Below, in pieces: positions 51,467 to 62,058 of a stretch of 64,000 bases of DNA. Source of the DNA: Prevotella herbatica (GTDB taxonomy: Bacteria > Bacteroidota > Bacteroidia > Bacteroidales > Bacteroidaceae); contig NZ_AP024484.1 in NCBI RefSeq assembly GCF_017347605.1, forward strand, positions 558,001 through 622,000, in the 5' to 3' direction. A model generated the notes under the pieces. It saw nothing but the letters and a program-made list of their open reading frames with translations. It ran no database searches and was not told the origin of the DNA. Made by a program: the position numbers and the translations under genes. Positions within the stretch are counted from its first letter, which is position 1; each line of letters opens with the position of its first letter.

Positions 51467-54427
51467 TTATTCACTCTTATAGGTAGTTGGAGACGAACCA
51501 TACTGACGAGTGAAACAGCGAGTGAAATACTTAGGATCATTAAAACCTACCTTATATGCTATTTCGGTGATGTTTCTGTTGCCAGGATTCTTTATTAATA
51601 TATCTTTGGCTATTCCTAGACGATAATTACGAATAAACTGACTCGTAGGAAGTCCGGTATCAGCACTCAGTTTGCGACTAAGTACAGCCCTACTCATGCC
51701 TATTTCATCAGCGAGTTCTCCTACACCAAATTCAGAATTCATATAGTTCTTTTCCAAAATAGCAATCACATCATCAATAAACGGTTTATTGTTCAGTTTC
51801 AATTCTTCCTTGTCTGCCTCAAAACTCTTGATCTTACTTTCATGGAACTTGCGCTGATTGTTAAGAATATCCTCTATACGCGACTGCAACTTATTCGGTT
51901 CGTCACTCTCTCTTATGGCTTCCTCTATCGGACGCATCAGCTTTTCTGCCTCACGTCGACGCAACTCTGTGATGCGCCACTCATAAAGATACTTGCCAAG
52001 CACAGTCAACACCAAAAGTAATATAGAAACAAACCACCAGCTCTTCCAAAAATAAGGAGCCACATTCACATCTATTGAAATAACATCTCCCGTTCCATTG
52101 CTAACAGCTGACGAATATTTCACTTCAAACTGATAACTTCCTGAATGAAGACTTGTATATCTGACGCTATGTTCTCCTGGTTTCAAAGGAATCCAATCAT
52201 CTTCAAATCCCTTCATGCGGTAATAGTAACCTCCACGATTCTCATTACCATAGTTGAGCGAAGAAAAATCAATTGACAAAGACTTATCACCCTCTCTGAT
52301 ATTTATTTCATGAGCAATGGATATATCTTCATCCAAGAACCGACTTTCTGCATATATCTCCTCATTGTCAACCATGAGTCTGGTAAACCTTAAATGCCCC
52401 TTATAAAGAGCATCAGAATTGTCACCCTTCAATATCGTTAGTCCTTTGTCACTACCAAGATAAATGATTCCATCAGCCGATTTCACAGCAGAATTCCAAT
52501 AAAACTGTGAAGACAATAATCCGTCATTGGCAGAATAGTTTGTAAACGTTTCTGTTTTAGGATTAAACTGCGAAAGACCGTTTTCCGTTGTTATCCATAA
52601 CATGCCATTATTATCTTCAACAATACCCTTAACAGAATTGTTTGCCAATCCATCCCTTAGCGTATATGCCTTGAAAGTTTCATGTCCGCTCTTGTCTATT
52701 ATGCGCTTGTATAGTCCGTATCCATTACTGCCTAACCATAACGTGCCGTTTCGAGTCTGACAAAAAGCACATAGCTTATCTATTATTCCACTCTTTGGAT
52801 CATCAAGTTTATTCGTGATATGAACATAGTTAAATCTATGGCTACGCCTTCCAGATGACTTCAAATTGATTTTAACAACACCAGTAACACATCCTATCCA
52901 CAGATAGCCATATCTGTCAACGATAGAGCCTATAGCCCCTCGTATATCACGGTTACCATTAAAAGGATCAAACACAGTATTCGTGTTAAGGTCATAAGCG
53001 AATATACCATCATTACTGCCTATCCACATGATGTTATTGTACTTATCGTAAGCCAAAGCCCCGATAAAGTTAAGCAGTGATTTATATTTCTGCGGAACGT
53101 TAAGACGTGAAACAGTACGATGAGTTTTTAGATCAACGAGATTAAGACCACCAGCCCAAGTACCAACCCATAGTCTACGTTTTCCGTCAACAGCAAGAGT
53201 TGACACACTGTTGTGAGATAATGCAGAATTAGAAGTTGTGAAATGCGTAAAAGAGCTTTTACCTCTTTCCATTCTGTTCAAACCACCTTCAACAGTTCCA
53301 GCCCAGAGTGTACCATTTGGCTCAACATACATTGCGTTTAAAGCATTTGGAGAAATACTCGTTGGATCATCAGAATGCATAAAGTTTTCCAGTCTTAACT
53401 GCCTTGGAGCAAGTTGCGCTATGCCACCAGTCTCTGTTCCGACCCATAAGAACCCATTTAGTGAATAAATACAATTGATAAAATTGCTGCTCAATGGATT
53501 TATCTTGCTTGACATGTTCCAATGAGAGAAATCATCAGTATCAGGATTATACATGTCTACACCACAAAGTGTTCCAATAACCAAATGATTATCTGGCGAC
53601 AAAGCCAATGCTGATATATAAGAATGAGAAAGAGAAGTATTGGCTATCGTGTTTTTATAGATCTTAACTTGTCTGTTGAGCGAGTTATATCTCATCAGCC
53701 CAACATTTGTGCCTATCCATATACTACCTTGATAATTTAAAATAGACGTGACATATACTCCCGGAAGATCTTTAAATGTCGGCGATATATCCATACGCAC
53801 AATCTCATGATTAGATACCAGAAGTTTATATAATCCTCCGTCAATGGCAGCCCATACAGAACCATCATTATTTATATCGGCTATCGCAATATCAGGAGTA
53901 TTGTTGGTATATGCGAATTTAATAATATCTTTTACATCTCCGGATTCATCAAATTCAACCCTGCATATATCATTTCTTTCTACAATCCAAATATATCCTT
54001 TACTGTCACAATACACTTTTACTGACATTTGGGCCATAATGCGCTTGAGTTCATCATTTTTACTCTTAGGCATAACAGAATGCATTGTTTTAAGGTCTAG
54101 CACTTCTGTGCATTCTTCGAAACTTATCCAAAGACGATGGAACCTGTCTTCAACAACATTATGACAAGTGTTACTCTTCAATGACATTCCATCACTGCCA
54201 ACTCCAAAATAACGATATGAGAATCCATCATATCTTACGAGCCCACCACCATGAGTGGAAATCCATATAAAGCCGAAACTATCGCTGTATATATCATCGA
54301 CGAAATTACTTGGAAGTCCGCTCAGCATATTTAGATAAGACATATTGCATTTATCAACGAAAGCAGGCTGTGCAAACGTAGAGATAAAAGCAGACATAGA
54401 AATAAGAAAAATAAACAAGCGTTTCAT
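51467..54427 (-). CDS. HTCS-like propeller sensor with AraC DNA-binding domain but no kinase or receiver
   Basis: This 986-residue inner-membrane regulator has a signal sequence, two-component-type propeller repeats (about 25-700: FGFIWISTHGGGLVRYDG, LWVGTWAGGLN, LWITTENGLSQFN), a Y_Y_Y domain (about 715-790: MKGFEDDWIPLKPGEHSVRYT), one membrane helix (about 795-818: WFVSILLLVLTVLGKYLY), a short coiled coil, and an AraC-type helix-turn-helix (about 885-986: FGVGELADEIGMSRAVLSRKL, ITEIAYKVGFNDPKYFTRCF). The histidine-kinase, ATPase and receiver domains of a normal HTCS are missing, with no sign of frameshift. It may transmit ligand binding directly to DNA, as SusR-type regulators do. It has its own promoter, next to a full HTCS gene. 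Confidence 0.9.
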   Translation of the reverse strand: MKRLFIFLISMSAFISTFAQPAFVDKCNMSYLNMLSGLPSNFVDDIYSDSFGFIWISTHGGGLVRYDGFSYRYFGVGSDGMSLKSNTCHNVVEDRFHRLWISFEECTEVLDLKTMHSVMPKSKNDELKRIMAQMSVKVYCDSKGYIWIVERNDICRVEFDESGDVKDIIKFAYTNNTPDIAIADINNDGSVWAAIDGGLYKLLVSNHEIVRMDISPTFKDLPGVYVTSILNYQGSIWIGTNVGLMRYNSLNRQVKIYKNTIANTSLSHSYISALALSPDNHLVIGTLCGVDMYNPDTDDFSHWNMSSKINPLSSNFINCIYSLNGFLWVGTETGGIAQLAPRQLRLENFMHSDDPTSISPNALNAMYVEPNGTLWAGTVEGGLNRMERGKSSFTHFTTSNSALSHNSVSTLAVDGKRRLWVGTWAGGLNLVDLKTHRTVSRLNVPQKYKSLLNFIGALAYDKYNNIMWIGSNDGIFAYDLNTNTVFDPFNGNRDIRGAIGSIVDRYGYLWIGCVTGVVKINLKSSGRRSHRFNYVHITNKLDDPKSGIIDKLCAFCQTRNGTLWLGSNGYGLYKRIIDKSGHETFKAYTLRDGLANNSVKGIVEDNNGMLWITTENGLSQFNPKTETFTNYSANDGLLSSQFYWNSAVKSADGIIYLGSDKGLTILKGDNSDALYKGHLRFTRLMVDNEEIYAESRFLDEDISIAHEINIREGDKSLSIDFSSLNYGNENRGGYYYRMKGFEDDWIPLKPGEHSVRYTSLHSGSYQFEVKYSSAVSNGTGDVISIDVNVAPYFWKSWWFVSILLLVLTVLGKYLYEWRITELRRREAEKLMRPIEEAIRESDEPNKLQSRIEDILNNQRKFHESKIKSFEADKEELKLNNKPFIDDVIAILEKNYMNSEFGVGELADEIGMSRAVLSRKLSADTGLPTSQFIRNYRLGIAKDILIKNPGNRNITEIAYKVGFNDPKYFTRCFTRQYGSSPTTYKSE

Positions 54428-54452
54428 TGGTATAATTTTATTGACCCATGCA

Positions 54453-54484
54453 AAGATAAGATTTTATTTTTAAATAAAACAATA
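54453..54484 (-). promoter_or_regulatory. Promoter of the kinase-less HTCS-like gene
   Basis: On the minus strand TTG (54482-54484), 21 bp, TATCTTTG (54453-54460), about 26 bp before the ATG. Confidence 0.65.
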
Positions 54485-54508
54485 AGCGTTTTATATTTCT
54501 TATCTCAT

Positions 54509-57500
54509 CTATGCCAAATGTTCTCCCGGCTTTGTCCCGAATTGCTTTTGAAAACACTTTGTAAAATAGCTTGGACTGTTGAATCCCACCATGTAACACA
54601 CTTCATTTATACGATACTTGTTTTGCTGCAAAAGCACAGCTGCACGGCGGAGTCTTATCACCTGTATCATTTCATTCGGCGTAACATCAGCCAAAGCCTT
54701 TATCTTTGCAAACAGTCCGCTTCGGCTTATTCCGAGTTCAGAAGCAAGAAAAGCCACGTTGAGTTCTGTATTAGATATATTGTCCTCAATAATAGCATTC
54801 ATATGCGTAAGAAATTCGTCGTCAACCGTTGTATTTGCTATTCTAGAAATTGGTTCAGATGGCAGACTTGAGAACTTCTGCATAAGCAAATGACGCATTT
54901 CTATCATGTTACGAATACAGGCTTCTAAATATTTCATTGAGAAAGGCTTTTCAATATATGCATCTGCACCACAATCCATACTTTCTGCTTTGGAATCGTT
55001 ATCCGTCTTGGCTGTAAGCATGATAAAAGGAATATGACTTATTGTATAATCTTTACGTATTCTGCGGCACAATTCAGCACCATCCATTTCTGGCATCATC
55101 CAGTCACTGACAATCAATGAAACTGTCTTCTTATGTAATATTTCTAAAGCCTCAACTCCATTCTGTGCTGTAAACAATGTATATGACTTGGCAAAATTAG
55201 ATGATATGAATGTCAGCATATCAGGATCATCATCAACGATGAGCATCGTTGGAACAGACTCGCTTATATTTGACTGCGTATTATTGTCTAATTCATCACT
55301 TTGATAACTATCTGCATTCGTGTTTTCTTGTGAGATGCTTTCACTAGCTACTGCTTGTTTATCAGTCTTTTCATTTATCGCATCCGACAAAGTAATGATA
55401 AACTTTGCCCCTTTTCCTTTTTCAGATACAACATTCACCGTTCCATGATGCTGTTCTACTATCTGCTTAACAATACTCAATCCAATACCTGTTCCTGGCT
55501 TATTGTCGCTAGCCTGAAAGAATGGATTGAAGATGCGTTTCAAGTCAGTCTTACTTATTCCGTCGCCATTATCTTCAACCACAATAGTAAACGTATTGTC
55601 GATAGGATTTACACTGCAATCAAGTTTTACAAGTGAACGAGAATATTTAAGAGCGTTTGACATCAAATTGCTTACAACCTTAGTTATTCCCTCACGGTCT
55701 ATTACAGCTACAAAATCTTTAGGGGGATATGTTGCATAAAAAGAAATGCCCTTTTGATGAAAAGACGGAGCAAACCTCTCTGCGACAGAACTCAACAGTT
55801 CGGCTATATTACACGAATCATAATTAACAAGCAGACCTTGTTGCTGAACCTTACTGAAATCCAACAATTGATTTACAAGTTCTAGCAAACGGTGTGCATT
55901 ACGATCAATAATAGATAATTGCGAACTAAAAGCAGAGTGCTTCTCGCATAATTCATTTTTGATGCTCTCTAGCGGTCCGATAATAAGAGTCACAGGAGTG
56001 CGAATCTCATGTGCTATCATCGTAAAGAAGTTAAGCCTTGCCTTACGTGTATCCTCTTCCTGTTTAATATTTAACTTGCGTATTTCCTCCTTATGCTTGT
56101 TTTCTGCACCTTTCAGTTTATACTGCATGCTGAAATATATTGCCGCTAATATCAATATAATGTATATAAGCTTTGCGGGCAGAGTCCACCAGAATGGTGG
56201 ATGAATAACAATAAGAAGCGTTGCCTCTTTTGAACTCCACAATCCGTCATTATTGGTAGCCTTAACCCTGAAAGTATATGTTCCGGCAGGTATATTTGTA
56301 TATGTTGCTTTATGCTGATTGCCAACATAGTTCCATTCCTTGTCAAATCCATCAAGCATATAGGCATATTGATTTTTTTCAGGGCTGCAATAGCTTAGAC
56401 TCGCAAAAGATATGCTGAACATGTGGTCCTTATACGACAAGTTTAATTTCTTTATACTGTTAAGCGACTCCGGCAACCTGTCATCACCTACATTAACAGG
56501 CTTGTTAAAGAGTTCTAATCCCGTGATATATACAGCTGGCGGAATATTGTTTGCCTTTATCTGGTATGGATAGAAACCAATAAAGCCACTTGTTGTTCCA
56601 AAATAGATGCATCCGTCTGATGTCTTTATACCCGCATTAGGTTGAAAAATTTCTGAATAAAGACCATCATAGCGATTAAACAACTGCAGACTCTCTCCTT
56701 TGGCATATCTGATGATACCATGGATGGTTGATATCCAAAGAATTCCCTGATCTTCAATAATACTTCCAACATCGGCTATATCGGCATCAAGAAGAATAGG
56801 TTTGAACGTGTCGGAATGTTGTTCATATTTGCAGATACCATTAGATGTAGCGATAAGAATCTGAGCGTTTTCGCCTATATGAATGCAGTTAATCTGATCT
56901 GAAGATATAGAGCCTTGCTTCTTGCTATGACGATATGTCTTAAATCTTTTTGTGACGACGTTGTATTTTATAAGTCCTCCACCTTGAGTGGCAAACCACA
57001 TAAAGCCATTTTTGTCCTCTTTAATATCTATTGTTAGTCCTTCTGTGAGACATATTTTACGAAACGAATCAGTAGATGAATCATAGCAATTTATGCCTTC
57101 CATCGTGGCAGCCCATATATTTCCATTATGGTCTTTATAAATGGCGTAACTACTGCTGCCATAAAGTCCCTGTTGCTGTGTGTATTTCTTCATAGCACCA
57201 GTAGACTTATCCAAACGAATGACTCCATTTGTATATGTTCCTATCCATAAATATTTACCGTCATTGCACAACGCATGAACATTATACTTAGAAAGTGTGG
57301 CACTTCCCGGATAGGATATAAATTTATGACTAGAAACAGACATGCGATTAAGTCCGCCATCATCGCTGGCAATCCAAAGACTGCCGTTACTATCTTCACA
57401 AAAACGAGATATTACGTTTCCGCAGAAGCCGTTTACTTTGTCGTGACATGTATAATTAGAGAAACGTTCTCCAACAGGCGACAAATAATTTGCTCCACCA

Positions 57501-58447
57501 TAAAATGTGCCAAACCATAATCCTCCTTCATTGTCACACATGATTGAATAAATAAACTTCTCACTTAGCGAGACTCTTCCTTCGGCATGTTCATTCACAA
57601 CATGCCACTGCCCTGTCTGCGGATTAAAAGAAATCAAGCCATCATCGCAACCAATAAGCACCGTTTGGGATGACTGGGCGAAAAGCGTATGGATATGGTG
57701 TGCTGTTCCTGATAGTGAAGGACTCAATAATGTTTCAATACTTCCATCATCATTTATTCTGCAGAGCCCATTTTCCCATGTTCCCAACAGAATACTACCA
57801 TCATAAGCTTTGGTTATTGCCAAAGATCCGTAATTACCACCATGGGTATTCAAAGGAATAAAACAGTTGGTGGCTTTGTTTAGTTTATAAATTGAATACT
57901 TACCCCAATTTGTTATGGCAAAAATTTGATTACGACTATCAACAAACACCTGTGATATATTGTCTTTATTCGCCGCAAAATGATATAAACGAGAATACCC
58001 TGTTTTAGGATTATATCTAACAACGCCTTGTCCCATTGTAGCCATCCATATATTACCATCTGCATCAGGAGAAAAATGATTTATCTGCTTTCGTATTACT
58101 CTTGCAAATGGTATAAACGTCTCCGACTTATAATCAAACAGATATGCGCCATGAGCTGTACCGACTAACAGACCTTTATCGGTATTTTGCAATGCAGATA
58201 TAAATTGATCAGTTCCCTGCTGTAAGATCGTATAGTAATGAACGTTTATTCCATCATATCGACACAGTCCATTATCAGTGCCAAGCCAAATGAAACCAAA
58301 TTTATCCTGGACAAGATTCCTGACTGCATTTGAACGCAGCCCATCTTGCATAGAGATATTGTGGTATCTAATGTCTTGTTGCTGAGTGCTTCCAAAAGAA
58401 AGCAATGATATGAGCAGAGCAAAAATAAACGACATTATTCTTTTCAT
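54509..58447 (-). CDS. Hybrid two-component system sensor/regulator (HTCS)
   Basis: This 1,312-residue one-protein two-component system has a signal sequence, periplasmic propeller blades (about 25-660: FGFIWLGTDNGLCRYDGI and repeats), a Y_Y_Y domain (about 680-760), a membrane helix (ALPAKLIYIILILAAIYFSMQY-type, about 765-785), HisKA with His in MIAHEIRTPVTLI (about 812), HATPase (NLMSNALKYS, VEDNGDGI, GTGIGLSIVKQIV), a receiver (MLIVDDDPDML; phospho-acceptor Asp about 1117 in VSDWMMPEMDG) and an AraC-type DNA-binding domain (about 1209-1312). It senses a glycan fragment and activates its locus. The downstream position from SusD and DUF6055 genes makes that locus its likely target. Confidence 0.96.
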   Translation of the reverse strand: MKRIMSFIFALLISLLSFGSTQQQDIRYHNISMQDGLRSNAVRNLVQDKFGFIWLGTDNGLCRYDGINVHYYTILQQGTDQFISALQNTDKGLLVGTAHGAYLFDYKSETFIPFARVIRKQINHFSPDADGNIWMATMGQGVVRYNPKTGYSRLYHFAANKDNISQVFVDSRNQIFAITNWGKYSIYKLNKATNCFIPLNTHGGNYGSLAITKAYDGSILLGTWENGLCRINDDGSIETLLSPSLSGTAHHIHTLFAQSSQTVLIGCDDGLISFNPQTGQWHVVNEHAEGRVSLSEKFIYSIMCDNEGGLWFGTFYGGANYLSPVGERFSNYTCHDKVNGFCGNVISRFCEDSNGSLWIASDDGGLNRMSVSSHKFISYPGSATLSKYNVHALCNDGKYLWIGTYTNGVIRLDKSTGAMKKYTQQQGLYGSSSYAIYKDHNGNIWAATMEGINCYDSSTDSFRKICLTEGLTIDIKEDKNGFMWFATQGGGLIKYNVVTKRFKTYRHSKKQGSISSDQINCIHIGENAQILIATSNGICKYEQHSDTFKPILLDADIADVGSIIEDQGILWISTIHGIIRYAKGESLQLFNRYDGLYSEIFQPNAGIKTSDGCIYFGTTSGFIGFYPYQIKANNIPPAVYITGLELFNKPVNVGDDRLPESLNSIKKLNLSYKDHMFSISFASLSYCSPEKNQYAYMLDGFDKEWNYVGNQHKATYTNIPAGTYTFRVKATNNDGLWSSKEATLLIVIHPPFWWTLPAKLIYIILILAAIYFSMQYKLKGAENKHKEEIRKLNIKQEEDTRKARLNFFTMIAHEIRTPVTLIIGPLESIKNELCEKHSAFSSQLSIIDRNAHRLLELVNQLLDFSKVQQQGLLVNYDSCNIAELLSSVAERFAPSFHQKGISFYATYPPKDFVAVIDREGITKVVSNLMSNALKYSRSLVKLDCSVNPIDNTFTIVVEDNGDGISKTDLKRIFNPFFQASDNKPGTGIGLSIVKQIVEQHHGTVNVVSEKGKGAKFIITLSDAINEKTDKQAVASESISQENTNADSYQSDELDNNTQSNISESVPTMLIVDDDPDMLTFISSNFAKSYTLFTAQNGVEALEILHKKTVSLIVSDWMMPEMDGAELCRRIRKDYTISHIPFIMLTAKTDNDSKAESMDCGADAYIEKPFSMKYLEACIRNMIEMRHLLMQKFSSLPSEPISRIANTTVDDEFLTHMNAIIEDNISNTELNVAFLASELGISRSGLFAKIKALADVTPNEMIQVIRLRRAAVLLQQNKYRINEVCYMVGFNSPSYFTKCFQKQFGTKPGEHLA

Positions 58448-58478
58448 TGGTATCTGTGTATGTATTTGTACTTACATG

Positions 58479-58508
58479 CAAAGATACTTTTTATTTATTT
58501 TATTTCAA
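58479..58508 (-). promoter_or_regulatory. Promoter of the HTCS gene
   Basis: On the minus strand TTG (58506-58508), 19 bp, TATCTTTG (58479-58486). The -33 element lies inside the end of the preceding coding region, so the regulator can be made separately from the structural genes. Confidence 0.7.
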
Positions 58509-59714
58509 AATATTAGTACCTTTAACTGTTATTTGATATTCAATAACAGCAGGTTTTGCATTTAAATTATTATCATATTCATCGAGACGCTGCAACATCA
58601 CGTGTTTGCGTGGTGCATTCATCACAAGCAGATAATAACATTCAGGTTCTTCGACCAGTGAATATATCAAGTCGCAACCATTATCCTTTGACAATCTTTT
58701 TACCTTCACTTTAATTTTGTTTTTCTTTAGCGGTTTTGAAAGTTTTATTGCATTGAATCCATATTCCTCTGGAGCTATGTTATCCGGAACACGATAAGTG
58801 TTTATGTTGACAGAATCCATCGGCGTGGAAAAGGTACATGCATAAGGACGAGTCTCTTTATAGGCATGCTTAAAATCAAAGTTCAACAAATGTTTATAAC
58901 AATCAAACATTTCGTTATTAAACTGTTTTTGATTTAACTTGCAAATGCGCATATATGTCAAGGTAGGATCTTCTCCTGTTTTTCCATCACGATATAGTTT
59001 GGCGATGAAATCCAAACCATGTTTTTCTGTCCAGTATTGCAACACATAAGGAGAATGATAGATATTGTCTATTGAGAGGAAAGCCTTGTGAGTGAGTTTG
59101 CGGAAAGCTTGGAAATGATAATTCTCATCAGTTACCCAATTAGGATTTACCTGCCACAGCATCCACTGGCTGGTCATCTCCAAAAATCCGTTTCCACCCC
59201 ATATATCACTGATGCTATCTGCGGGTATCTGAAGTTGGAAAGAATGCCCCAGTTCATGTGCCAGACAATTCAACTTTTTATCTTGTATTCTATTGGGAGC
59301 CACCCATAGGGCACCTATGAAATTATCATAAGTGCCACCATAGGCAGTTCCGTCTAGCGAATAGTTTATCATGACCATCATCTTGTATTTGTCGGCCTTA
59401 CTTCCAGGTGAAGAAAAGCGCAATGAATCACGAAAGAATTGATAGAAACATTCTACTCGATTCTTAAGGTTCTCCATATCCACTTTCATTGGATGTCCAT
59501 CAAGGTCTGGTGGACAAAGAGGATTGTCTCCGAATCCTTTTTCCCAGAAAAACACTAGATTGTCTGTCTGCACAGAATGCTTCCAGCACCATCTTTCATT
59601 TGGATTATCCAGATTGTATGCTTTCAGAGAATCTGGTATATATACAAGTTTTTGTGCTTGTATGCCAATACATGCCATGGTGAGAACGACAAAACAGATG
59701 ATGATTCTTTTCAT
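58500..59714 (-). CDS. Secreted DUF6055-family putative zinc metallopeptidase
   Basis: This 404-residue exported protein (signal ending near GIQAQ) has a gluzincin-like active site: HELGHSFQ with His153, Glu154 and His157, and a likely third ligand Glu179 in GFLEMTSQW. Shared blocks with the next gene upstream include FWEKGFGDNP, YDNFIGALWV and the HE(L/I)GHSFQ site, so the two are paralogues. DUF6055 proteins are predicted peptidases; no activity is known to me for this type. It is the fourth gene of a SusD-containing locus, two bp after its larger paralogue. Confidence 0.82.
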   Translation of the reverse strand: MKRIIICFVVLTMACIGIQAQKLVYIPDSLKAYNLDNPNERWCWKHSVQTDNLVFFWEKGFGDNPLCPPDLDGHPMKVDMENLKNRVECFYQFFRDSLRFSSPGSKADKYKMMVMINYSLDGTAYGGTYDNFIGALWVAPNRIQDKKLNCLAHELGHSFQLQIPADSISDIWGGNGFLEMTSQWMLWQVNPNWVTDENYHFQAFRKLTHKAFLSIDNIYHSPYVLQYWTEKHGLDFIAKLYRDGKTGEDPTLTYMRICKLNQKQFNNEMFDCYKHLLNFDFKHAYKETRPYACTFSTPMDSVNINTYRVPDNIAPEEYGFNAIKLSKPLKKNKIKVKVKRLSKDNGCDLIYSLVEEPECYYLLVMNAPRKHVMLQRLDEYDNNLNAKPAVIEYQITVKGTNILK

Positions 59715-59716
59715 TA

Positions 59717-62047
59717 TCAGAAATTCATTTGTAAATCTACGACTGCCTTATACAGTTTTCCGTCTTTCATATATACCATTGTAGGACGTATTGTATAAGA
59801 CTTACCCTTTATTGATGCTCCAGGCTTGTGACCATAAGCAAGACTATATCCTGTGGAATTATATTCAAAATAGACAGGACTATCGCCCCATTTACCAGCT
59901 GTTCCGTCTGCCATTATCCAGAATCCAGTACCATTGGCAGAATAAGCATAACTTATTGAGCCATCAGGATTGGTATTGGCAATTGCAATCTTACCTTCTG
60001 TTGGTCCATCAGCTGTAACCTTTGCTGCAGAAAGAGTTGCTGCAGCTATTTCTGCTGGCTGAAGTTTGAATGCTTTTGCAATCTTACCCATATCACCATT
60101 GTTCAGAAGATTTATTGTACCCAAAACATAATCGGGTGATGAAGAATCAAGACTTGCAGAATGAGACAATGTGATGCTTTCTGGTGCACCAGTTGGTATG
60201 GTAACGTTGCCTAACAAGTCTGTATTGCTAAAGCTTACTTCATAAGGCCATTGTTCATCATTCGTTTCGTCATCGTCCCAGCCCTCTCTGTTATAAGTTG
60301 AAGGAGCACCAAGTACAACAAGATACAGTTTTTTGGTTCCAGAAGGTATACTGAAAGTAGCATCACCAGAAGTAGCGCTGAACATTTTTCCGTAATGGCT
60401 ATTGTCGCTACCGTCTATTGCCACAAAACCATAACGATATCCAGCATTTGTGTTAGACTGCTTATTATAGGTAGTTACATTTCCTTTAGACTTTCCGTCA
60501 GCATCAACAATCTCTCCAGCATCACCCGCAGCAACTGCCGATCCAACAGCAAGAGCATTGAAATGAGCTGTTACTTCTGTTCCTGCATCAGGAATATTCA
60601 AAGAAACTAGATTGAAACCAGTTGTACCAGGACAGTTATCATAAGAAACCTGATAATATCCCTTACTGTTCTTATATAATTTCGTTCCATAGTTAAGAGC
60701 AGCGTCTGTAACATATTGATGTACTGCATCGAAATCATAGTTTGCACAATGAGCAGCATAGTCATACATATCACTATAAAGAGTGTTCAGATTTCCACCA
60801 CAATACAATCTGGTATATGTCTCGATAGGATCTTCTGGATATTTACTTTCTTTCCATATACGTGAGTATGCCTGTATACCATGTTTCTGAGTGTAATAAT
60901 ATTGGAACCAGTAGCTTGCATAGCGTTGCCACTCATGATTGAAACGACGATTATGATTCTTCAACCACACTTGTACATTTGCATCCTGAGTGAAAGCCTC
61001 CTGCGGATAATCCTGGAAAGACTGCCATTGGGCGCATTGCTCCCAGAAAGCACATCCACCAGAACCGTCTTGTCCGAATCCATAACGGAATCCAACAGGA
61101 ACAATTCCATTACTCATGGCTTGAGCCTCACCAGTGAAGAGTTTGTCGGCTGAAACCTGAAATTGGAAACTGTGTCCAATCTCATGACCTATTGTAGAAC
61201 CTACAGGTTTGCATGTTGACGGATTTACCCACAACGCACCTATTGTATTATCATATCCAGATCCAGTAGCAAGCCATTCTGTCTGATAAAGCAGATAGAT
61301 TTCCATTTTGTATTTATCAAGCACAGATTTACCTTGACCTGTTGTTGCCATACCAAGCTTCTCTACATTTGTTTTATAGAAGTTCTCAGCCTTAGCCAAC
61401 AAGTCGTCTACGTCTACACGCAGAGCTTCTGGTACGGTTTCAGCGTTAGGATTGTCACCAAATCCTGGAGCCCAGAATACAAAGAAATGTTCACTAGATT
61501 TATGTCGCCACCACGACCACTTAGCATCAGAACGCAACATACCTTCAGGTCCTTTTTCAAAGCCTTCGTTCCATGTTCCCGGACAATAGTATTTGGCGTA
61601 ATCAGGAATCTTTGATACATCCATAACATGCACTGCATCAGGATTGGCATTCTGATGAATAGTTATCTGTGAAAGTTTATCACCACACTTTACTGTTATA
61701 GTAGCTTCACGATATGTATCATTATCATTCTTTGTTAAGAGTATAGGCATTTTATTGTCTCCTGCACTACCAGAAGGACAAGTCAGTTTTATCCAACTTA
61801 TCTGAGTATGTGCAGCCCTGCTTGTAACATCATCAACAGTTGCTGTCCAACTGCTGTTGGCATTGAAAGAAACAGTAGACTCCACTTCATCCCAATCAAC
61901 GGTCTTTGGCATTTCGTTGTCACTTATTGCTATATTTCCAATAACAACATCGTTACTATCCGTACATGCCGATATGAATCCCGTAATCAAGAGCAGGAGA
62001 ACCCTTAGGGTACTCCTGCTTATTATAGAATAATTATTATTATCCAT
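59717..62047 (-). CDS. Lipoprotein with BACON, DUF6055 putative zinc-peptidase and DUF4859 domains
   Basis: This 776-residue surface lipoprotein has lipobox FISACTD (Cys about 28). A BACON domain (about 35-135: STVSFNANSSWTATVD, ATITVKCGDKLSQITIHQNA) often binds carbohydrate or mucin. The DUF6055 catalytic domain (about 150-560) has HEIGHSFQ (His288, Glu289, His292) and a candidate third ligand Glu336 in AFWEQCAQW. The C-terminal DUF4859-like module (about 640-776: ANGTGFWIMADGTAGKWG) is also found twice in the lipoprotein encoded upstream. The architecture suggests a peptidase that docks on glycosylated protein. It has an intact active site and no truncation. Confidence 0.82.
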   Translation of the reverse strand: MDNNNYSIISRSTLRVLLLLITGFISACTDSNDVVIGNIAISDNEMPKTVDWDEVESTVSFNANSSWTATVDDVTSRAAHTQISWIKLTCPSGSAGDNKMPILLTKNDNDTYREATITVKCGDKLSQITIHQNANPDAVHVMDVSKIPDYAKYYCPGTWNEGFEKGPEGMLRSDAKWSWWRHKSSEHFFVFWAPGFGDNPNAETVPEALRVDVDDLLAKAENFYKTNVEKLGMATTGQGKSVLDKYKMEIYLLYQTEWLATGSGYDNTIGALWVNPSTCKPVGSTIGHEIGHSFQFQVSADKLFTGEAQAMSNGIVPVGFRYGFGQDGSGGCAFWEQCAQWQSFQDYPQEAFTQDANVQVWLKNHNRRFNHEWQRYASYWFQYYYTQKHGIQAYSRIWKESKYPEDPIETYTRLYCGGNLNTLYSDMYDYAAHCANYDFDAVHQYVTDAALNYGTKLYKNSKGYYQVSYDNCPGTTGFNLVSLNIPDAGTEVTAHFNALAVGSAVAAGDAGEIVDADGKSKGNVTTYNKQSNTNAGYRYGFVAIDGSDNSHYGKMFSATSGDATFSIPSGTKKLYLVVLGAPSTYNREGWDDDETNDEQWPYEVSFSNTDLLGNVTIPTGAPESITLSHSASLDSSSPDYVLGTINLLNNGDMGKIAKAFKLQPAEIAAATLSAAKVTADGPTEGKIAIANTNPDGSISYAYSANGTGFWIMADGTAGKWGDSPVYFEYNSTGYSLAYGHKPGASIKGKSYTIRPTMVYMKDGKLYKAVVDLQMNF

Positions 62048-62058
62048 TGTAAATAGGA

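Noticed and set aside
51467..54427. Frameshifted remnant of a full HTCS
   Set aside because: The frame is continuous from signal sequence to AraC domain with a normal coiled-coil linker, and no kinase-like sequence is seen in the other frames of the gene.
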